DNA of 64,000 nt from Clavaria fumosa (taxonomy: Eukaryota; Basidiomycota; Agaricomycetes; Agaricales; Clavariaceae), in the NCBI GenBank assembly GCA_951802425.1, contig OX637796.1, positions 2,294,001 through 2,358,000 on the forward strand. Direction: 5' to 3'. Numbering within the stretch: the first letter of the stretch is position 1; each line of letters begins with the position of its first letter. The notes beneath the pieces are model-generated. The model ran no database searches, had not been told where the DNA came from, and saw nothing but the letters and a program-made list of their open reading frames with translations. A program made the translations under genes and the position numbers. This document shows, one piece after another, positions 21,028 to 32,045 of this stretch.

Positions 21028-23556
21028 TTACGCATCCACTTGCACGGCTATGGGCTTTCTCGACGGGAGCAAAAACCATACAATAACGATGCCGACGACC
21101 TGCGCAGTGGCAAAGTACGGGAATACCCACAGGCCTTCCACGTTTGCAAGAAGGCCGGTTATGAAGGGAAATAAACCTGTCAGCAGGAGTCAGGAGAATG
21201 CGGAACCGCAGAGCACAATGATCTGCCTACCAGCTCCGAGACCTGCAAAGGAGCAGCTGCAATACGAAATCGGCACCCAGAATAGTTTGAGCTCAAGATA
21301 CCACTTACATCAACGCCATGGACACCATGCGGGCCTCTGGTACAAGGAATTCGCTGGCTAGGGACAAGACAGTAGGGAAGACAGGCCCATAAACGAGGCC
21401 AATGAAACTGGTACAAATCGCGTTGACGAAACTGATCTTCACAACACAGATAATAATGTTCATAACTAGTGAGATCACTGCACGATTGTCAGTTGGGCAA
21501 TAAAATGAAAAAATTGAGCCGCCGTGCACGAACATCTGCAATGCAGCGGATGAGAGGGTGTTCTACTAGCGCAATTGAGTGAGATACACACAAGCACACT
21601 TGAATGATTAATTTCTGGCTCGTGAAGCTCAATCTGGAAATCCTCCAGCATTAGAAAGACGCAGATACGAAGAACATGCAACCGTACAAAGGAGAGAACT
21701 GTCCCCAAAAGCACCGGCTGATGAACATACCAGCCCAGAACCCGCTCGTGACATACCCCGCTGATCCCGGATTCGCATTCTGTTAGAAGCCAGAGTGAAT
21801 GGCAAGGGAGAAGGAAGACGACTTCGCGTTTACCCTGGCACCCAGCAAGAAGGTCACCGTCTGGATGGGACTAAAATAAGTGCAAAATTCGAGTGTTATT
21901 TACAAACGACAGACTGACAAAGCCAACAATCGTCATTTCGCTGGGAGGAGAATTAAGACAGCGAAGAATTGCAACGAAAAGCTGAAATCGAACCTGCCGT
22001 AATATAGAAAGGAAAAGGATGAAAATGCCCATTGATACCGATGTCTAAGAGCAAGACGCAAAGCTGGTCGAAAGTCAGAAGCCTCATCAATATCGATCGA
22101 TCAGAACTGACTGTTTGATGGCGGCTCGCTGTCCGTGTTCGACACAATGGTTGTCTGATCCCATGGATGTTTTTCCATTGCACTGCTGACAGGCGTGGCG
22201 ATGACAGATGTTGCGGTTGACCGCCTTTTGACTACAACCAGCGCCTCTCGTTTCTCGGCCTCAAACTCCGCTCTTGTCGGACGCCACGAATATATGACAA
22301 GAGATATATTGATTGTAGAGAGAACGAGGGAACCGAAGTAGAATCGCGGCCAAGGGATACGCGCAGCGACAAGGGCTTGGCATACAAAGGGTGCTGCGAA
22401 TCCACCGAGGCCTGGAAGCAGAGCATATGAGAAATCATGAAGTGACTGCATTCGCAGCACAAGCCCGTACGTACTCCAGAACCCCATTAAGAACCCCAGA
22501 GGCTTTCCAGGTGCTCTGGCCACGTAGTTATTTCTGAGCAAAGTTCCTTAAACGGTCTTCAGAAACAAGTCCAGAAAACCTCTTACAATATAGCTGAAAA
22601 GCGATTTCTTTGTCAATAACGGAGGCGTGACTGAACAGAAGTATGCTTACTAGTTAAGAAACAGCGGGAAAATGCGGCAAGAGCATATGCGGCGAGCACG
22701 CTGACAAACCCAGCCTTGGCACCAAGAAGCATCAAGCATGCGGAATGAATGATACTCCCCAGCACCAGCGAAATTAGTCTAGCCTGAGTCTGCGAATACG
22801 CGGTCCCACGGCTAAAGGATTTTACTTCTGAGCGATGGAGAGCTGATGACACTTTGGTTACGAGAGGCCAGGCAGGAAAAAAAGAAGGCTTGGCGGAAGC
22901 CAGGTCGAAGACGGCGCAAAACTTGAGGACGCGCTCCACGCAAAAAGTGCCAATGAAAAATCTAGCAAATATCAACGATCCTTATTTTTAGAATTGCGAA
23001 TGCAACCCACCCTGCTGTAGACGCGGCGAACAATAACGACGAAGTCAGGTATGTCAAATGGTAGTCCGCCTCAAAATCTAGAGTCAAGTCAAGAGGCAGT
23101 AAAATGAAGGACAGAAGGATCCGCACAAGGCAACACGGTTCCTGTGACTAGAAAAATCGGTTATCGAGGTATCAAAACACAGAGCCAAAAAGACAGCAAA
23201 CCTCCGTCAGCCCATCCGCACAAGAAATATACGAAGTATGCACTCGCAAGGCGACGTCGCAAGTGTTCGGAATGGCCTTGTGCAATGGGTGTCTCACACA
23301 AGTCAAACGACTTAGGGCGTTCAATGTCAACAGGCGCCGTTGAGAAGGTATATCTGCTTGGAGAGCAGCGGGCAGAAAGAGGCATGGTTACGGCCGGTCC
23401 ATCAGATGTTTGCAAAACTGTCTTCTGAGGACACGAAGTAGCAGAGAGATCGCGAAATTCGGTCTGAAGATTGGGTAGAACAATCTGAGCCCGACTTGGG
23501 CTAGAAATGCTGAGTTTAGGCGGTACATGCTCGGAAGCAACGGTCGTATGGTCCAT
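21028..23556 (-). CDS. Major facilitator superfamily transporter
   Basis: This minus-strand gene encodes a multi-pass MFS protein; the substrate cannot be told from sequence. A cytoplasmic N-terminus starts MDHTTVASEHVPPK (ATG at 23554-23556). The first helix region is LASAYFVYFLCGWADGV, joined over short introns to TGTVLPYFEADYHLTYLTSS and LLFAASTAG. Later helices include GFVSVLAAYALAAFSR, SYALLPGLGGFAAPFVCQAL, RFYFGSLVLSTINISLVIY, then a central loop with WRPTRAEFEAEKREAL. The C-terminal half includes FIGLVYGPVFPTVLSLASEF, LFPFITGLLANVEGLWVF and VVGIVIVWFLLPSRKP, ending at 21028. The gene has more than ten introns and a 26-nt microexon at 21231-21256. The layout resembles fungal Bsc6-like and fucose-permease-like MFS members. 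The frame can be kept open by splicing, so I do not call it a pseudogene. Confidence 0.75.
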
Positions 23557-25207
23557 ATAACAGGCAATAGAAGTCGAGGGAGAAAGAGGTGACTACTACA
23601 AGACGAGGAGTCGCACCAACCTCTGATGAAGACAAGCTGTTCATATACGAAGAAAAATGGGGTCCGAACGAGGCAGAGGATAAGACATCTTGTGGTGCCA
23701 AAATATTCCCTAATGATAAATGAATGTATGAGGTACGTGGAAAGGCTCACTTATCGTGGAACGTGCAGCACTCCGGACCGTGTTTCTCGCGAGGTAAAGG
23801 CAATTATGGTAAGAACAAGACGCATAGAATATCAGAGTGTACACCAGATGGAGCAGAACCACGTAAGCGCGGCGCAACAAAGTCTCCCCATGACAAGGAC
23901 AGTCTTCATCCCGGTCGATTGATACCGACAGCAGGCACAGTTTTGGGGTTGTGATGAATCGAGGAGTGACGTTGCATGAGAGGGATTAGGGGAGAGAAAT
24001 AGCACCACTATAAGCACGAGCCGTCTTAGTACATAGGTAGCACCAATTTGGTCCGGAACATATGGGCAGATGACTCCAGGGAAGCTAAGGGGGCGCCGCG
24101 CCGTAGGTAAGAAACGTAAAGTCATCGGCCGAATTTGCGGTGCCACGGCGGGGTGCACTCCTAGTATGACAGCAATACACTGAATGCATCAGGTTAACCA
24201 AGGTCGAAACTAAGGTCTGAGTCGCAATTGATGAAGAGGAGGAAGAGGAAGAACGACTGCAAAGTGGAGGACGTGACCAGGGTAGTAACTCCCCTTATCA
24301 TCTCCGATCACGTGCGTTCGCCCTCGTGTTCGACAACAACGCAAATCTCAAAATGTTAAATGTCCGTCAATGAAGTAAATCCGTCACCAATTCTCCGCCT
24401 CGCGTCAAACTCTGCAGGTTCACCACGCGAACCTAGGCCCCTCGAACCCTTCGGACTGACATTGATTGGATGCCTTTTACTCCATTCATTGACTAACGTC
24501 GCCTAGATGTTCGTGAGTGTCGGGATTTTGACCGCTTATCATTGCAATTCGCCGAGTTCCACGCTACACTCACCTCCTGACTTCTTTCTCTTGTCGTAAT
24601 CTCCCGTCTCACTGGCGAGTTGAACTGCGTCGAGCTGACACGATAGACCGGCAAAGCAGCCAAATCCAAGATCCGTCTCGACACCCTCTCCTGAGGGTGC
24701 GTGTGTTCAAACGTAAATAGTTCCCCCATCGAACCTGTCCTGTGATTTACTACCACTTTGTTGCAGCGGACATACGCAAATTAGGGTTGGCTGAATCCGT
24801 TATCGACGGGGATGTATATCAATCAGTTGTTCATTTTCCATCAGGCTCTGTCCTCGGTGAACGATCGCACGGCCCCAATGCTTTTTCAGAGACTCCTATC
24901 CCGCCCGTCGGCTGTCAGAAATTCAGCCTTCCAGTGTCGGGGAGTGATTCGACACTGAATACGTCGTTTGACTTAGTTCAATGGAATTACTGTAGACTCC
25001 TGCGTTCTTGGTCCGAAAATTATTTCCATTTTTGAGTTTACTTTTTGGTTGAAAAGTTGTTGGCTTGCCTAATCAAAACGGTCCCATCCAAGCGCGGCGA
25101 GTCAGAGGAAAGTTTTAGGACCTCTCGCAGCGTCAACACTCTCTACCCTCACACTATCTTTCACGAGTTTCGCTCATTCGTCCCTCCTCCTCCGTTCGCT
25201 GTGCGAA
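23557..25207. other. Long divergent spacer between the MFS gene and the UPF0658 gene
   Basis: This 1.65-kb stretch has no gene I can support. It holds a CACGTG at 24309-24314 and a purine-rich run (GAGGAGGAAGAGGAAG, near 24235-24251). Short open frames on both strands (minus 23832-24158 and 24493-24756; plus 24742-25035) show no recognisable family and no clear splice structure. The final 60 bp before 25208 are C/T-rich, as in the other promoters here. Confidence 0.4.
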
Positions 25208-26840
25208 ATGCAACCTGGGCCTACCGATATGTTGACGCTGTCGGGCCACTATCCCCCTACCCGCGGTCAGGACTCTAAAGATACAGCAGATGAATCCCAT
25301 TCCTCGCATACACGTAGTTCAGCGTATCCGAGGCCACCTAATGGCTATCCAAGTGTTTTTCGTCCATCATACCCGCTTGGTCCCAAGCCTTCTTTTTCTG
25401 GCAGCGACTTTACATCCAAAGGTTCTGAGACTGCATCAGTGGTTTCGGTGTCATACCCGCCAGCTCTGGTAGGCCAGGCTGCTGACACTCGCTATTATTG
25501 GCAGAGGGTGCGTAGCACAAGAACTACGCTCCAGTTTTGTAGCAAAACGCTTATCTTATTCTGGCAGATTGTGCCGGACTCGCTGGCTTGCAAACTATAC
25601 ATCCTCACCGTAGTCGTACAGACAACAATAGACCTCGCTATTGAAGGAGATTTACTTGTTCGGTTCAACGACGCCCTTGATAAGGGTGCTGTATCTCAGA
25701 ATCCCAACCTCTCGGCTCAGAAGATGCCTGTGTACCTAGGCGTCTTTGTTCTTGCTCAGTGAGTTCTTGCGTTGATCTCCTTCTCATTTCTTACGCAATG
25801 GTTGTAGCGTATTCCAATTTGCCATGGCAGTGGATGCCGTATACGCACGCAACACTCTCCAATTCATCTCCCTAACGTAAGCCACATCGTCTCCTATTCT
25901 ATCCCTATCGTCTCAAAGCTCTCTGAACAGCATCTTTAATGCCCTCTTCCTCGCATACGCCGTAATCCAAATTGGCGAGATCAATTCCTTAGGCCTCCTT
26001 ATCCCGTCCAAAGGCATATCCAAAATTCCCCTCCATATTCTTACTACTATTATCCCAATAGTCATCTCCCTTGCTGAAATTGCCTATGTCTGCCTTGGGT
26101 GGAAAATCTACCGTGAATTTGGCTGGAAGGTCTACAAATTCCTCGGAGCTAACCGCAAGATCAAGACAATGTATGCGAATTATCAGATTTTCGAATGTCT
26201 CGTCAAATTCGATGTGTTCTTCTGGCTCGGATTCTCCCTCCAATTCATATGGCTTGTCCTCCAAAAGAACGACTGGGAATACTACGTGACATGTGCAGCT
26301 CTTCCATTATCGCTTCTTCTTCTGCTTGAGGGTCACTTGGCGGCGCGATATGAGAATAAGTGGATGATGGCCACTTTCATGTCTGGCTGTGTTGGGGCTC
26401 TGGTGTATTTCATATACAAGGTCTGACAGTTTCTTTCGCGCTGCGCGATACCCCCTTTTTCCTGACTGCCTTTGTCTTTAGCTCGTGAAAGTCATTACCC
26501 ATCGAAACGGTCCAGTATTCCACTCTATTGCCAAGTCGCTGTCAACCTTTTGTCAGCCTTTCTTACAAAGGATGATGTGACGTGTCTCATAAATTTTTAC
26601 AGCGGTCATCGCTATCATTCTACTTGTGTTGACCTTCGTGTCGGCCATCGTTGTGATGCGTAATTTTGGTCTTGGGCTCAAAGAAGCATGTACGTTGCCA
26701 AGAGTGAGCTCTCATTTCTCCTGGCTCACACTCCTCCAGTATCCAGGAAGCGCAGTGACCCATCGCGACAAGGCCAATCCTCGCAGAGTCCGCTGCACCG
26801 TTCCGCAAGCACGAATCTCAACCGCATGTCGATCGAATGA
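25208..26840 (+). CDS. UPF0658 family Golgi membrane protein
   Basis: This is a multi-pass membrane protein of the fungal UPF0658 family, annotated in fission yeast as Golgi-located, with no known activity. A disordered N-terminus (MQPGPTDMLTLSGHYPP, Ser/Pro-rich) leads to the family core: DTRYYWQRIVPDSLACKLY, TTIDLAIEGDLLVRFNDAL, MPVYLGVFVLAQVFQFAM, YARNTLQFISL and IFNALFLAYAVIQIGEI. Further segments are IPIVISLAEIAYVCLGWKI, FFWLGFSLQFIWLVL, ALPLSLLLLLEGHLAA, MSGCVGALVYFIYK and TVIAIILLVLTFVSAIVVMR, about seven to eight membrane helices. After GLGLKEA, an intron (about 26690-26740) leads to a Ser/Arg tail ending RMSID at 26840. The family call rests on the conserved RYYWQR and IEGDLLVRF region. 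Confidence 0.75.
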
Positions 26841-27340
26841 AGGGCATTTCCACCATCTGCTGCTCAATGTATACGCTCGTAGGCGGGCGAACGAATGTCT
26901 CTGCTTGACGTGGAATTCAGCCGCTTCGATTTATCCCGTACAACCATCCTGGCCGATTTAGCTCGAAATTCTCGCTCAACTGGTTGAGCTATGGTACCCT
27001 GACTTCCTACCGTTCGTTAACTCGTCTTCTCTCACAAGGGAGTGCATGTCTTGGAGTCCCCCTCTTGACTATTGTCCTGGATGTATTGTAGGATAGCCCT
27101 CGTGAAAGCCAAGGGATAGTTTACATAAGCATTATGCCAATATGCACACGTGGGTCACGAAGTTTTTGGAACACGTCGAATTCACTTGCGTTGCGAAAAC
27201 CGCGGCTCGGAACTCAGTACTCAGAGCCAGGCCTCGGTCCTACAGTACCTGGAACATTTGCGGTGAGTCTTGGGAGATAGAACCAAACCCCTTGGTCTTC
27301 GGATGCGCGACGGCAACCGTTTGCTAAAGACAACTGCCCA
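26841..27340. other. Spacer between UPF0658 and BET1
   Basis: No gene recognised. It presumably holds the upstream gene's 3' UTR and the BET1 promoter. A CACGTG lies at about 27145-27150. Confidence 0.4.
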
Positions 27341-27935
27341 ATGTCGCAACGGTAAGTCCAAGCAATTTTGTCCTGTCATTCGTAGCACAGAGCGTCTCAT
27401 GGCACCACACGGAAAAGAAGCAGCACTGCGCATTCACTCCGTGACCGCTCGGCGCTTCTGGGTCTGACGCCACCGGACTCCGGAAGATCCTCGCCCGCCG
27501 TCTCAAGCGGTCAACGCTTTGCCGATGACCTAGAAGGACAGAATGATGAGCTCCTGGAAGGGCTCAGTGCTAAAGTGAAGTTACTGAAGGATGTGAGCTA
27601 CGATCTTCTGTGGACGCGGCGTGCAGTCTGATGTTTCACAACAAACTATTCGCCCTTTTAAAGATCACGGTTGGAATAGGCAAGGAGGTGCGGGAGTCGA
27701 CAGTACAACTGAGCCAGATGGTAAGCTCTGTCTCATCCTCAAGTACTGTGTCCTTGCCCACGATCACTCTTTGACGCAGAACGATGCCTTTGCCGAGACT
27801 TCCGGGATTCTCTCGGGTACATTTCGCCGGTTGAAGAACATGGCTGAGCGGCAGGGATGTCGCTGGTTGTGGTATATCATTTTTCTTATCCTCGTATTCT
27901 GGTTTTTCGTCATCGTGTGGTGGTTCCGCCGATGA
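27341..27935 (+). CDS. BET1: SNARE protein Bet1
   Basis: Bet1 is a Qc-SNARE for ER-to-Golgi vesicle fusion. The start at 27341 gives an 11-nt first exon (MSQR) spliced at GTAAGT to a CACAG acceptor, which restores the frame into RASHGTTRKRSSTAHSLRD. The SNARE helix runs RFADDLEGQNDELLEGLSAK, VKLLKD, ITVGIGKEVRESTVQLSQ and, after another intron, NDAFAETSGILSGTFRRL. The tail is a single membrane anchor (WLWYIIFLILVFWFFVIVWW) ending in Arg-Arg. The end RRLKNMAERQGCRW before the anchor is characteristic of Bet1 and separates it from Sft1. Length is about 140 residues, four exons. Confidence 0.88.
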
Positions 27936-28089
27936 AAGCAGTCTACCCATCTCTCAATATACGCACGCGGATAGAATACTCCATGATACAAGGGTGATGA
28001 GTTAAAAAGAATTGAGGCACAATGAAAAGCAATGCGACAAATACGACAGCGAAGATGATGGTGCAATGAATTACCCCTCGAAGGGATTA

Positions 28090-30591
28090 TCAATCGGAAC
28101 GTAAAATGGCCTTGCCGATCTCCCAAACCATTCGTCTACGGAGGTACGGCATGTTATCCTGGCTAAAATTGAAGGACTCCTCGCCTCTAGAGAGCCTCTC
28201 TAAATATTGGCAGGTGAAAACGCCGCAGTCGTAGCAATTCTCTTGCAGCGGAATGTCCTTAACCCGAGGTCATTTGGGATATGATCAAAAACCCATCGGG
28301 GGAGAGACGCACAGGCATAACATAATCCTCCCACCCAGTAAAATCAAATGGGGACCCCTTCTTATTCCGATGCTCCTCGTCCAAGTACGTCCGCAGGAGC
28401 TAGAGGTTGTTGAGGAAGATGAAGGTGTAGACGCGCACATGCACGCACTTTGAAGATGGCTGGTCGTGGTACGCCCATGCTATCGTATGACTCGATACGC
28501 TTCCGACGGAAATTAATCGAGGCAGCTGTCCAGTGGGAATTACTGTGGTTGATAGGCATCAGAACTGCATCCTTCTTGAAGATGTCGAACTAAAAGTCAT
28601 TTTTAAGCAGTCAATAATCACTTGTCGCTAGACGAGCATACCCTCTTGGTCCACTTAGACAAACGCCCTTTTTCATAACCATCTTCCCGGAGCTTGGTCC
28701 AGAAGAAGGTGCTGAAATAATGAATGTCCAAAGGTTGAGATGAGGCTCTAGAGTTCTCTTTTGCGGCATCCGATCTGGCCTGAAGCAGTGCTCCATAATA
28801 ATTGATGACTTCATCGTTTAGCCACTGAGAAGGCCTGAGCCGCGCCATATCAATGTCAGTAACTTGTTCTCTGCGGAATCTGCATACGACTCCTGATGTG
28901 TCCAGGATCGCGTCTACTTGCGCATCATCTTGCGGCGGAAGACGTCCGGGAAGTTTTGGGGTGCGCAACCGACGTTCGATTTCTTTGTTCCTAGCAACCT
29001 GATTGACACGCATTTGCTCGATGGAGGGGACGAAAGGTTTGGGAGGTTTGGGACTGCGAGAGTTCGTTTATGTCATGTCGAATTTGGCGTCACGACGTAC
29101 CCATTGAGCGCGTCCCGCGCTTTCTGAACGGCTCGGTCAAAAAATGGCTTTCGAATAGTCCGTATAAGAAATTGGTCATGCTTGTCCTAACCAAAGTCGT
29201 CAACGTCGAGTGCGAGAAATGTTATCAATGAGCGCCCCACCATGAACGTATCAGAATGCCTGCGGGATTGCACTGGGGAAATGGCCGTCGTGCGTAAGTC
29301 AGTGAGCGATGCAGAGGCTAAAGAATTTGTAGAATAGGTCATCTTGATCGATAAGAAGGATAGCCTTGCAACGCACGGGAACGTAGATTTTGCGCTTCCC
29401 CTGAGTTCTGGTCTTTCTCCGACTCTAGATGATCTTTGTAAAACAAAAGACCTAGAAGAGGTGGACTCAGCATAAGAGCCCCAGAAATACAACCAGAACA
29501 CTTGCCTTCAAATGTTTGCAAATCCGCCGCATACCCTGTTGCAGATGTAACGCAATCTTGGGACAGCAAAGGGAGGTGCATACCGGAAGATCGGCGCTTC
29601 CTGTACTCTTGTTTCACCATCTCTTCCTGATCCTTTTTTCTTTCGGCTAGGACTTGGGCTTTGTGCTGGTCCAAGCCTACGATGAGTTGAGGGTGTAGAG
29701 TGGGAGGAATTTCCCACCTGCTTTGCGAGTATATGCTCTCTGCTCTTATAAGGAAGGGAGGGCTTCGTTTGCCGCTTACTAGCATTTGCGAGTGCCTCGT
29801 CCAAAACGTCACGCGGCTGAATTACTGGCGCAGGAGTTATCGCGTTTAGCAACTTTTCATCGGCACCTGGAGGAGCCTTGTCTGAGATTAGCGAAGGATC
29901 CATCGCAGAAGACACATATGTTCGCCGAGATTTCGAAAGAGCAGAGGACTCTGTCTGCTGAGATCGAGGCGGACGAACAACAGCTGCTCTTGAAACTGGC
30001 ATGGTTTTAGTCAAAGCCGTAGGATCGGCCGCGCTAGCATGCTGATGTAAGTATTGAGTGCTTGATTCGGGGAGCCGCGTGGCGGGTGTGGCTTCGGAGA
30101 GCTCATTCGTCATATTTGGATGTCTTAATATTGAAGACGGCGCCTGGGGGGCAGGAGGCGTCCGCGGGGTTCCGCTGGCCGAACTTTTCATGTTTGTTGT
30201 TGGCATGCGAGGAGAGAGTGGAGAAGCGGTATCAGAGATATGCCGCGCCTTATATCTCGCAGATTGAGGTCGTCTATTCCCGGGGTCCGACGAACGGTAA
30301 ATTTGTGGGGGGCTTCGTGGAGAGGCGAACGGTGAAGAAATTCGATCAGGACCTGTATACCTTCTGTCAATGCATGCATAAATAATGTTATCCTTCTGTC
30401 TGACCTGGCCAAATTCGCGTCAATGTCTCAATCCCGAGCTCCCAGGCCTCTCTTCCGAGGTCGAGCCACCGGGCGAGTAGGCCTCTGTCTTCCGATGAAT
30501 TGGAACTGAATCGATCGTTAGACGTCCGATGATATTTTGCAGATCTGACTGGCAGGAGAGATTCTGAAGCTTGTCGTTTCCTTGAGTTCAT
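28090..30591 (-). CDS. ULP1: Ulp1-type SUMO protease (C48 family), catalytically intact
   Basis: Ulp1 matures SUMO and removes it from targets, usually at the nuclear pore. The N-terminal half (MNSRKRQASESLL, then a long Ser/Pro-rich region) is disordered. The C48 domain has every key element: LRPSQWLNDEVINYYGALL (the Trp of WLND shapes the Gly-Gly tunnel), HYFSTFFWTKL, the catalytic His in NHSNSHWTAASINF (codon 28533-28535), the catalytic Asp in RIESYDSMG (28482-28484), the oxyanion Gln in IPLQENCYDCG and the catalytic Cys in YDCGVFTCQY (28225-28227). It ends PYLRRRMVWEIGKAILRSD at 28090. Introns interrupt after the KW of RLSKWTKR, after IFK and before DIPLQEN; the neighbouring gene at 32046 shares these positions. 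Start chosen at 30589-30591. Confidence 0.9.
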
Positions 30592-30927
30592 TGAGCAGCA
30601 ATAGGATGGAGTGAGCAAGAACGCGGATCAATATGCTATGGCGCTGTCGAGAGTTTGATCCCCTGACGTAGATATATATATATAATGTATGCGGGATCAC
30701 AACGCGATAGATGCCAGCAGACGAGAGAGTGCGGTGGTAAGGGAAAGAAACAAGCGATGGTGGACCTGTGGATTGAGGGAAGCCAACGAACACTCGAGTG
30801 TTTATGAGCGCGTGACGTGTCACGTGTGGTGGCTTAACCAGTAATCAGTAATCTCGGGTTGTTTGTATGTGTTGTTACCTCCCAACTACCTACATTACTG
30901 ACACAAGCTGTGACAAAGTTATGTTAC

Positions 30928-31126
30928 GGGCTTCCACAAGCACTTTGGGACTTGGTTTTTCAATAAATGAACCAAGGTTTAGAAATCATCCAAGACCAAC
31001 CTTTTTCAAATGCCCAATTGAGATAAGAGTATTATCTCATGAATTAGGCATTGGTCTTGGACAATTTGTTCAAACTAAACTTAGGTTCATTTTATCTCAC
31101 TAAGCCCCAAAGTGCTTGTGGAAGCC
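30928..31126. repeat. Foldback (near full-length inverted repeat) element
   Basis: The two ends are inverted copies: GGCTTCCACAAGCACTTTGGG at 30929-30949 matches the reverse complement of 31106-31126 without mismatch over about 21 bp. Inner segments also pair: AATGAACC near 30967 with GGTTCATT near 31084, TCCAAGACCAA near 30990 with TTGGTCTTGGA near 31050, and TGAGATAA with TTATCTCA around a 5-base loop near 31027. The whole unit could fold into one long hairpin. I could not find a clear target-site duplication. Confidence 0.75.
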
Positions 31127-31252
31127 TATCAGCAGAAAGCATGACTGTGTCATATGACATGACTGATGTCACATCAGCCTCACAGCATCCAGCTGGTGCA
31201 TTGATGCTCATGCTTGCTCCCTCCTCTCATCCAGCAAGTGCTCTTACACATT

Positions 31253-31545
31253 TAGGGATGCCACGGTCCGGTTAAGTCCGGTTCAGGGCCAATTTTTTCG
31301 AACCCCGAACCAGACTTTAGGTCCGGTTCAGGCCAAATTCCGAACCTTGAACCTGAGTTCGGTCCAAGTCCAGTTCATTGGACCGGACTTTTACCAAATA
31401 AGGTAATGGTTCGCCCAAATTTGGGCTTCTGAACCTCAATTTTGGTTCGGTTCACCCACTTGGCTGAACCTGAACCTCATTTTCGGTTCTGTCCAGTCCA
31501 GTTCAGGTTCGAACCAAAGTTCAGAACCGAACCGTGGCATCCCTA
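31253..31545. mobile_element. Non-autonomous hAT-type MITE with 8-bp target duplication
   Basis: The element starts TAGGGATGCCACGG (31253) and ends with its inverted copy CCGTGGCATCCCTA (31545); inversion continues imperfectly into GGTCCGGTT / GAACCGAACC. It is flanked by an exact 8-bp direct repeat, TACACATT, at 31245-31252 and 31546-31553. An 8-bp duplication and TAGGG-type ends fit the hAT superfamily. The 293-bp interior is built of repeated GGTTC and GAACC motifs and has no transposase frame, so it must have been moved by an enzyme encoded elsewhere. Confidence 0.88.
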
Positions 31546-32045
31546 TACACATTACTCCACAGCTCATAGTAACATGTTTTTAAAAAAAAGCATGGCAGAA
31601 GCTTTAGAATCTATCAAGTTATCAAGTTATGGAACAACAAATTTGGTGTGGAGCTGATTACATAAGCGGCATGCAGCATTTAGTGTTGGTGAAATATTGC
31701 TGCACATGTTGAAGCTAAGGTGTTTCTTCTATCAAACACCAGCCTTCACTCCAGCATTGTAAATATTTAATAAAATATTTGATAAAATATATTTCAGATT
31801 AATAGAGGCAGTCTCAGTATCATATTGCATCTCAAAATATATTTGTACTCTTTGAGCGAAGCATCTCGTCCTCTAACCTCGGGCGACCCAGAGGCCGGGT
31901 TGAAGTTACTTGGTTGGTGCCGCGGCTGGAGGAGTTTCAGTGGGGGTCACTTTTGGGGCAGCAACCAACGGTTTTTCGTTCTGGACTGATTGACTCAACC
32001 TTCACGTGGTTGTCAAATCCTCTGAAAAACACGAGTCGCACCCAC

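Larger units (their letters stand above)
30592..32045. other. Repeat-bearing spacer between the two Ulp1-type genes
   Basis: This 1.45-kb spacer has no supported gene. It holds a short TA run (about 30670-30682), a CACGTG at 30821-30826, a 199-bp foldback element (30928-31126), a 293-bp hAT-type MITE (31253-31545) and an A/T-rich stretch (31560-31860). Short open frames here fall inside the repeats and have no coding character. Confidence 0.6.

Noticed and set aside
23832..24158. 108-codon minus-strand frame as a membrane protein gene
   Set aside because: One hydrophobic stretch only, no family resemblance and no splice context; likely chance.
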